Below, one piece after another: positions 59,438 through 64,000 of a stretch of 64,000 nt of DNA. The notes under the pieces were generated by a model, which ran no database searches, was not told the origin of the DNA, and saw only the letters and a list, made by a program, of their open reading frames with translations. The DNA is from G965197405 sp965197405. GTDB taxonomy: Bacteria; Chloroflexota; Dehalococcoidia; Lucifugimonadales; JAGWBF01. Made by a program: the position numbers and the translations under genes. The DNA lies in the NCBI GenBank assembly GCA_965197405.1, contig OZ240206.1, positions 1,550,001 to 1,614,000 of the forward strand, in the 5' to 3' direction. The first letter of the stretch is position 1. Each line of letters begins with the position of its first letter.

Positions 59438-60627
59438 CCAGGGTCTTTTAATTGTGGGGAGGTAGGCCGATTAGCAGCAGTGTCTCCCAGGGCTTCCAGC
59501 CGTAGTGTCGCAGGGCTGCCGATATGTTTTTAACTCCGTTCAGCCTCAACATGCCTATTACCAAGTTCCGCAGCGCCGCCAGCAGTTGCGGTGCCGACTC
59601 CGTTCGCACCTGGCTTTGATCCTCGCCAAAGACCACGTCCCGCACCCAGTGCAGCCGGTTTTCAATGCCCCGGTGCCCACGCCATATCCCCAGCAGCCGG
59701 GCGGCATCCACCCGCTCCACCGTCTCCCTGCCCTTGTGCCTCCTGGTTCGTTCCATGCAGCAGACCTGTCCCAGACCGGGCCAGTCCAGGTATTCGTTCA
59801 GAACTGCCGATGCCCGCAACCGTCGCCTTTCCCATCGGTCTCCCCGTCGGCCCTCCTGACACGCCTCGGCAAAGCTCTCTCCCCAGGGCGGCTGCTCAAA
59901 GAGGAGACTCACCGCCTCCCTCATCCCAGGCTGATTGTCCTTCAGTGCCCAGAAATAGTCCCCGCCCTGTTCCAGCACTCTCAGGCTCAACTCCCGCTGC
60001 GCATAGAGGGCGTCCCCGGTAACCACCTTCCCCTTCAACTCCAGTCGGGCCAGCAGGCTGGAGGCCAACCCCAGTTCACTCTCCTTGCGCTCCCCCCTGA
60101 CCCCCCTTTTGTCCCAGTACCAGGCCGCTCTCCCCAGCATATGCCGCCACCAGCCTCACCCCGGGCAATTCCCTGCCGTGTATTCCCCGTAGGGCCTTGC
60201 CGTCTATGGCAATGACGGCCTCGCCCTCTCCCAAACACTCTTGGGCCCAGCGCCCCAGGGCCGACTCGAAATCATCCACGTCCATCCGGCGAAATACGTG
60301 ATGCAAGGTGGCCACGCAGGGAGTCTGCTCTCGGCTGAATCCCAGCGACCGGGTCAACTGGGGGTGTTCTCGGCCCCACTGGGCAATGGCGTACAGGCTC
60401 CTGGCGCCGCCCAGCATGGCGCAAACTGCCAAGGCCAGAACTGCCCCCAAGGGGTGCCGCACTCCCTTGGGCTTCCTGGGATCCTCTATCTGGCTCAGGG
60501 CATCCAGCAGCCCAGGACCCCAATCCCCAATACTCTCCTCCAACACAACCTTCCTCCACATTCCCCAAAACTCTCACCTAATTATCCAACAGCCTGAATA
60601 TCCCTTTCTACTATTAAAAGACCCTGG
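59438..60627 (-). mobile_element. ISAs1-like insertion sequence, about 1.19 kb
   Basis: The ends CCAGGGTCTTTTAA (59438-59451) and TTAAAAGACCCTGG (60614-60627) are a perfect 14-bp inverted repeat, extending to 15 with the next base. No target duplication remains. The only gene inside is a frameshifted transposase. Its terminal sequence is shared with the dispersed MITE-like elements in this window. Confidence 0.85.
59448..60561 (-). pseudogene. ISAs1-like transposase with a frameshift in a G run
   Basis: The 5' part (60561 down to about 60107) reads LLDALSQIEDPRKPKGVRHP, then VLALAVCAMLGGARSLYAIA and VIAIDGKALRG, the first DDE Asp. It ends in a shifted tail QKGGQGGAQGE. The 3' part reads GERKESELGLASSLLARLEL, then VVTGDALYAQREL (second Asp) and HRGIENRLHWVRDVVFGEDQ (Glu). 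Removing one base from the six C at 60101-60106 joins the parts in frame. It is either dead, a sequencing error in a homopolymer, or rescued by slippage. Confidence 0.87.
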
Positions 60628-60645
60628 AGAACACAGGCGGGGCCA

Positions 60646-60674
60646 TTGACCGGGCTTGAGCCTATCCCTACAAT
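60646..60674 (+). promoter_or_regulatory. promoter for the MBL-fold hydrolase gene
   Basis: TTGACC (60646-60651), a 17-nt spacer and TACAAT (60669-60674) lie 49 nt before the ATG at 60723, immediately downstream of the right end of the ISAs1-like element. Confidence 0.6.
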
Positions 60675-60722
60675 GCAGGTAGCTACAGGGCTTCCCGCGC
60701 TATAAACCCGAGGAGGATAAAG

Positions 60723-61559
60723 ATGGCGAGTGAAAAGGTCACTATAGGCAACGTGGAGATTACCTCCTTCTCCGATGGGACCCTGGACTTCGATCTTTGC
60801 GACTTCTACCCCTCCATTCCCGCCGACAGCTGGCGTCCCTACGAGGACGACCTCACGCCGGAGCATGGGGTCCGCTTCAACCTGGGGTCCTTCCTGGTGC
60901 GCTCCGACGGCCGCACTATTCTGGTGGATACGGGAATGGGTCCCAAGCCTGCCGACGCTCCCGATACCGCCTGGGGAGAGCTTCTCGATAACTTCGAGGG
61001 CGAGGGTGTGCGCCTGGACGAGATAGACATGGTGGTCATCACCCATCTGCACCGGGACCACGTGGGCTGGAACCTGCTTTCTCAGAACGGCAAATACGAG
61101 CCTACGTTTCCCAAGGCCCGCTACTGGATTAGCGCCGGGGACTGGGAGTTCTTTCGCCGGCCAGAGAACCTGGACCTGTTCCCCACCACTCGGAGATGTG
61201 TCCTGCCCCTGGAGGAGATGGGCCTGGTGGAGCTTATGGATGGCGAGCACGCCCTGACCAGCGAGTTGACCACCCTGCCGACCCCAGGACATACCCCGGG
61301 GCACATGAGCATAATAGTCTCATCCCAGGGGCAGAGGGGCCTGATACTGGGTGACGCTGCCCATAGCGTGGTCCAGGTGCATGAGACCGACTGGTGTTCC
61401 CGTGCCGATATAGACCCCGAACTTACCCGGACCACCCGGCGCTCTCTGATGGAGAAATTGGAGCGCGAAGGGACCCTGGTAGCGTCGGGACACTTCCCCG
61501 CTCCGGGGTTTGGGAGGGTGGTGCGCCTGGAGGGGCGCCGCTACTGGCAGGTCCTGTAG
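60723..61559 (+). CDS. MBL-fold metallo-hydrolase
   Basis: A 278-residue metallo-beta-lactamase-fold protein. FLVRSDGRTILVDTGMG precedes the metal motif VITHLHRDHVGWN (H-x-H-x-D-H). TPGHTPGHMSIIV supplies the next His, LILGDAAHSVVQ the bridging Asp, and SGHFPAPGFGRVV the last His. The family covers lactonases, such as quorum-quenching AiiA-like enzymes, and many unknowns. The early DGTLDFDLCDFYP segment is typical of the AttM/AiiB-like or N-acyl-homoserine-lactonase-like subset, but I do not assign a substrate. The nitroreductase gene follows 30 nt later. Confidence 0.9.
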   Translation: MASEKVTIGNVEITSFSDGTLDFDLCDFYPSIPADSWRPYEDDLTPEHGVRFNLGSFLVRSDGRTILVDTGMGPKPADAPDTAWGELLDNFEGEGVRLDEIDMVVITHLHRDHVGWNLLSQNGKYEPTFPKARYWISAGDWEFFRRPENLDLFPTTRRCVLPLEEMGLVELMDGEHALTSELTTLPTPGHTPGHMSIIVSSQGQRGLILGDAAHSVVQVHETDWCSRADIDPELTRTTRRSLMEKLEREGTLVASGHFPAPGFGRVVRLEGRRYWQVL

Positions 61560-61589
61560 CTTTATCGCTTTCGATTGGAGGCCAGGACT

Positions 61590-62102
61590 ATGGACGTGTA
61601 CCAGTGTATCAGGACCCGGGTGGCCGTCAGGAGCTTCACCCCCGACCCCGTTCCGGGGCCTGTCATCGAGAAAATCCTGCGAGCCGGGCGCTGGGCGCCC
61701 AGCCAGAGGAACCGCCAGCCCTGGCACTTCATCGTCGTCCAGGACCGCCAGACCCTGAAGGAGCTCGGCTCCCTGACCGCGAATGGCCCCTACATCGCCG
61801 ACGCGCCCCTTGCCATAGCCATAGCTATGGAAAACGCCGGGATGCCCCAATTCGACGCGGGCAGGCTGATAGAGAATATGCTGCTGGCGGCATGGAGTGA
61901 GGGTGTAGGCACCTGCTTTGTGGGAGGCTTCGACCATGAGAAGGTCAAGGAGCTTCTTCATATACCTGAATCTATGGAGTTCATCACTGCGATGCCCTAT
62001 GGCTACCCCACGGACGCAGCCAAAGCCGGTGGAAAGAGGCGAAAGCCTCTGGCGGAGACCGCGCACAAAGAGCGTTTCGGGGAGAGGTGGGACGGCGTCT
62101 GA
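61590..62102 (+). CDS. nitroreductase family protein
   Basis: A 170-residue FMN-dependent nitroreductase-fold protein. IRTRVAVRSFTPDPVP is the N-terminal FMN-binding segment, and GRWAPSQRNRQPWHFIVVQD the next one. LIENMLLAAWSEGVGTCFVGGF and AMPYGYPTD are the late flavin and dimer segments. The family reduces nitroaromatics, quinones or flavins, or dehalogenates. The substrate is unknown. ATG 61590 follows GGAGG. It is likely cotranscribed with the MBL-fold gene. MBL and nitroreductase neighbours may point to xenobiotic-like or quinone metabolism, but this is inference. Confidence 0.9.
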   Translation: MDVYQCIRTRVAVRSFTPDPVPGPVIEKILRAGRWAPSQRNRQPWHFIVVQDRQTLKELGSLTANGPYIADAPLAIAIAMENAGMPQFDAGRLIENMLLAAWSEGVGTCFVGGFDHEKVKELLHIPESMEFITAMPYGYPTDAAKAGGKRRKPLAETAHKERFGERWDGV

Positions 62103-62130
62103 GCGTCCCCACCGCAGCCCCGGGCAGATA

Positions 62131-62263
62131 CAAGGCCTTTTCATTCTCGGAAGTTGTCATTTCGAGCGCAGCGAGAAATCTAAAATTCTTCGGTGGGCAG
62201 AACGGCGCGAATAACAAGGACTTTAGACCCCTCGCTCTGCTCGGAGTGACAATGAAAACGACC
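62131..62263. repeat. MITE-like element, about 133 bp
   Basis: The inner blocks GTCATTTCGAGCGCAGCGAG and CCCCTCGCTCTGCTCGGAGT and the left end CAAGGCCTTTTCATTCTC match the family. The right end (complement CGGGTCGTTTTCATTGTC) is slightly different. Flanks CGGGCAGATA and CGGACGGATA agree at 8 of 10, a possible decayed target duplication. Confidence 0.6.
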
Positions 62264-62290
62264 CGGACGGATAGTCAAGGAGGTGTCCCG

Positions 62291-62686
62291 ATGGACAAGA
62301 CTATACTGGAAAGCCCGGGAGTTATGAAGCCCAGGGGGATTATGTCCCAGGGGGTGAAGACCCCCGCTGGCAACCTGGTATTTGTCTCGGGCCAGGTCGC
62401 CCGCAACGCCCAGGGAGAGGTGGTGGGGCGAGGAGACATCAAGGCCCAGACCCGCCAGACGTTGGAGAATGTCAGGTCGGTCCTGGAGGCCGGAGGAGCT
62501 ACCCTGGACGACGTGGTGAAGGTGACGGTCTTCGTGACCAACGTGGAGGAGCACTTCTCCCAGATTCACGAGGTGAGGGCCGAGTTCTTCCGGAAGGACT
62601 ACCCGGCCAGCACTCTCGTGGAGGTGAAGGCCCTCGCCGACAAAGACTTCCTCATAGAGATTGAGGCCATCGCCGTCACTCAGTGA
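62291..62686 (+). CDS. RidA/YjgF family protein
   Basis: A 131-residue member of the RidA/YjgF/UK114 family. Trimeric RidA hydrolyses reactive enamine and imine intermediates; other members act in degradation pathways. NLVFVSGQVARNAQGEVVGRG is the core segment, split near residue 37. TRQTLENVRSVLEAGGATLDDVVKV, VFVTNVEEHF and YPASTLVEVKAL complete it. The catalytic Arg of true RidA, normally in an R-x-C/S context near residue 105, is not clear here. ATG 62291 has an AAGGAGGT site. The gene converges on the alpha/beta hydrolase gene with a 7-nt overlap. Confidence 0.9.
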   Translation: MDKTILESPGVMKPRGIMSQGVKTPAGNLVFVSGQVARNAQGEVVGRGDIKAQTRQTLENVRSVLEAGGATLDDVVKVTVFVTNVEEHFSQIHEVRAEFFRKDYPASTLVEVKALADKDFLIEIEAIAVTQ

Positions 62687-63570
62687 GTGGGGGGCAGGTG
62701 CTCTCTGTACCAGTCCAGGGTCGCCGCCATCACCTCGCTGAAGGCGGGTTCGCTGTAGACCTCGTAGTGGCCGTAGCCCTTCAGCACTACCAACTTCTTC
62801 GGCTCCCCGGCGTGGGCGTAAAGCTGCTCCGACTCCTCGGGCGGCACGAGGCGATCGTTGTCCGAGGTGATGAAGAGGATGGGCCGGGGCGAAACCTTGT
62901 CCACAATCCATTCGGGGTTGAAGCCAAGGGTGTCGTCCACGTACTCCATCGGGATGGTGTTGACTGCCGAGGGATTGTTGCGGCGGGCCGCCGCGGCTAG
63001 CTCGGCGGACTGCCGGTCGGGCAGCAGTATATCGCTCCGCTCGACGAACTCCGACTTCCCCGTGGCGACCCTATTCTCGCGGTCGGCTTTTGAGGTCTCC
63101 AGCAGGTCGAACCACTCGTCCACCCGGCGGACCCGGCTCATCCAGCGCGCTCCATTGCCGATGCCCACCACGCTGACTATGCACTTGGCCCGCTCGTCCA
63201 CCGCGCCTACCCACGAGACCGTGGCCCCGCCGTAGCTGGTGCCGTAGAGGCCGAGTCTATCTTCATCCACCTCCGGTTGAAGGCCCAGGAAGGTCATCGC
63301 GGCCTGCACGTCCATGACCCGGCTGTAAGGGGCCAGGCGGCTGCGCGAGCCTTCGCTGTCTCCCCAGCCCTTGTAGTCGAAGGTCATCGCCACATAGCCG
63401 GCCTGGTTCAGCGCCCTCGCGTTATCGGGCAAGTAGAGGTCCTTCACGCCGGTGTAGCCGTGGCATAGGAGGACGGCGGAACGCTTCTCCCCCGGCCCCA
63501 TGTCGTCCGGCGTGTAGACGTCGCCGCAGAGCTTGGCCCCCTCGCTGTAGAACTCTATCGCACGCTTCAT
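62680..63570 (-). CDS. alpha/beta hydrolase (dienelactone hydrolase/S9-like)
   Basis: A 296-residue serine hydrolase. LLCHGYTGVKDLYLPDNARAL, split near 40, gives the oxyanion hole, and LGLYGTSYGGATVSWVGAVD the nucleophile elbow (G-T-S-Y-G). LFITSDNDRLVPPEESEQLY provides the Asp and LKGYGHYEVY the His. The family covers esterases and S9-like peptidases such as the UPF0255/FrsA group. ATG 63570 follows AGAGGA and fits the first strand; the frame extends upstream to 63726, but that part is not protein-like. It is convergent with the RidA-like gene. Confidence 0.87.
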   Translation of the reverse strand: MKRAIEFYSEGAKLCGDVYTPDDMGPGEKRSAVLLCHGYTGVKDLYLPDNARALNQAGYVAMTFDYKGWGDSEGSRSRLAPYSRVMDVQAAMTFLGLQPEVDEDRLGLYGTSYGGATVSWVGAVDERAKCIVSVVGIGNGARWMSRVRRVDEWFDLLETSKADRENRVATGKSEFVERSDILLPDRQSAELAAAARRNNPSAVNTIPMEYVDDTLGFNPEWIVDKVSPRPILFITSDNDRLVPPEESEQLYAHAGEPKKLVVLKGYGHYEVYSEPAFSEVMAATLDWYREHLPPTH

Positions 63571-63678
63571 ATCTGGTCCTCTCTTGATATGGTCCGGCAT
63601 GGTTGATTTCGGGCGTATTATAGCATACGGGCGCAGACTCAAGCCTGGGGCCAGCGGGCGCCTTGCCCAGAGGTCCTT

Positions 63679-63737
63679 GTAGGGGCAACCCTTGTGGTTG
63701 CCCTGGTTGTGCTTGGGCGTCCACAAGGGACGCCCCT
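63679..63737. repeat. two adjacent REP-like palindromes
   Basis: GGGCAACC and GGTTGCCC around a CTTGT loop, then GGGCGTCC and GGACGCCC around an ACAAG loop, form two hairpins next to each other between the hydrolase gene and the IS5-type fragment. They resemble the GTAGGGGC palindrome at 30.5 kb. Confidence 0.6.
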
Positions 63738-63743
63738 AAGTAA

Positions 63744-64000
63744 CTATCTCAAATTAGCGAGGCTCCATAGGCGGCGGTACCAGATAAGGGCGCAAGCCAA
63801 TTGAAGCAGGCCCAGGTAATTGGTGGGCTTCTTATCGTAGCGCACCAGTATCGCCCGGCACTTGGACAGCCAGCCCAGGGTGCGTTCCACCACCCACCGC
63901 CGGGCCGGGTGGGTTTTCTCGCCCGATTGGTCCAATTTCTCTTCGCCAATACGCCGGATATGAGGCTGGTATCCGGCGTCGGCGACGGTCACGTGGCCGG
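63744..64000 (-). CDS. IS5-family transposase, C-terminal part (cut by window edge)
   Basis: About 85 codons of a DDE transposase that continues beyond the right edge. VTVADAGYQPHIRRIGEEK is followed by the catalytic-Glu segment RRWVVERTLGWLSKCRAI and the C-terminal LQLACALIWYRRL, typical of the IS5 superfamily (IS1031/ISL2-like). Because the 5' end is missing, intactness cannot be judged. The right terminal inverted repeat probably lies around AATTTGAGATAGTTACT (63737-63757), but its partner is not in the window. Confidence 0.85.
   Translation of the reverse strand, partial: GHVTVADAGYQPHIRRIGEEKLDQSGEKTHPARRWVVERTLGWLSKCRAILVRYDKKPTNYLGLLQLACALIWYRRLWSLANLR

Noticed and set aside
63571..63726. 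N-terminal extension of the last alpha/beta hydrolase
   Set aside because: The upstream codons cover a repeat-rich region with hairpins and do not look like protein; ATG 63570 has a ribosome site.
1..64000. tRNA or rRNA genes
   Set aside because: Scanning the intergenic gaps on both strands by eye, I found no cloverleaf with a T-loop GTTCRANNC and no rRNA segment; a dedicated search could still find a diverged one.

Overview
The window looks like chromosomal DNA of a high-GC bacterium of the phylum Chloroflexota, most likely class Dehalococcoidia (SAR202-like). This is inferred from the gene order prs-secA-polX, purA, dapA-asd-dapB and rpsO-pnp, from the DUF3090/SCO1664 pair, and from the abundance of amidohydrolases, alpha/beta hydrolases, polysaccharide deacetylases and peptide-type ABC components. 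No 16S rRNA or other decisive marker is present. I recognised no rRNA, tRNA, CRISPR array or dedicated transcription-factor gene.

Layout. 1-12.7 kb is conserved housekeeping: polX (cut by the left edge), secA and prs as one minus-strand operon, divergent purA, the lysine/diaminopimelate genes dapA, asd and dapB, the RNA-metabolism pair rpsO-pnp, and ilvE. 12.8-18.3 kb is accessory: a BNR-repeat protein, a ketopantoate-reductase-like enzyme, an AT-rich PaREP1/HEPN-like gene between 24-nt direct repeats, a hypothetical protein, a small monooxygenase, and an ISAs1-family insertion sequence with a 17-bp inverted repeat and an exact 10-bp target duplication. 18.4-34.2 kb holds a DEAD-box helicase, an alpha/beta hydrolase, an MFS transporter with a damaged 3' end, metH, two VOC proteins, an FMN-dependent 2-hydroxy-acid oxidase, two amidohydrolases and comEC. 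34.5-50.4 kb holds a peptide-binding lipoprotein, a second MFS protein, an esterase, msrB, a CocE-like hydrolase, a PHP phosphoesterase overlapping an oligopeptide ABC ATPase, holA, a YchF-like protein, hemW, a thiamine-diphosphate enzyme and a DUF502 membrane protein. 50.4-64 kb holds the DUF3090 and SCO1664 genes, a broken HicB-like gene, a Lon-related protease, several membrane proteins, two tandem polysaccharide deacetylases, a second frameshifted ISAs1-like element, an MBL-fold hydrolase, a nitroreductase, a RidA-like protein, an alpha/beta hydrolase and the end of an IS5-family element.

The most striking feature is the small-repeat biology. A family of roughly 130-200 bp elements sits in many intergenic gaps. 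Two copies have clear 10-11 bp target duplications, and their ends match the inverted repeats of the ISAs1-like element at 59.4-60.6 kb, which makes them probable MITEs of that family. A separate short element at 15.7 kb carries ends matching the other ISAs1 element. Several genes are broken by tiny insertions: a 23-nt palindrome in a transposase, a 20-nt templated duplication in an MFS gene, a 16-nt tandem duplication in a hicB-like gene and a 1-nt change in a G run. A degraded partial copy of the thiamine-diphosphate enzyme gene lies 1.2 kb downstream of the intact copy. These may be real genome decay or, in part, assembly error.

Functionally, the housekeeping part supports protein export, PRPP and purine synthesis, lysine and branched-chain amino acid metabolism, methionine synthesis with B12, and RNA turnover. 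The accessory part suggests a scavenger that imports peptides or small organics and hydrolyses or oxidises them.
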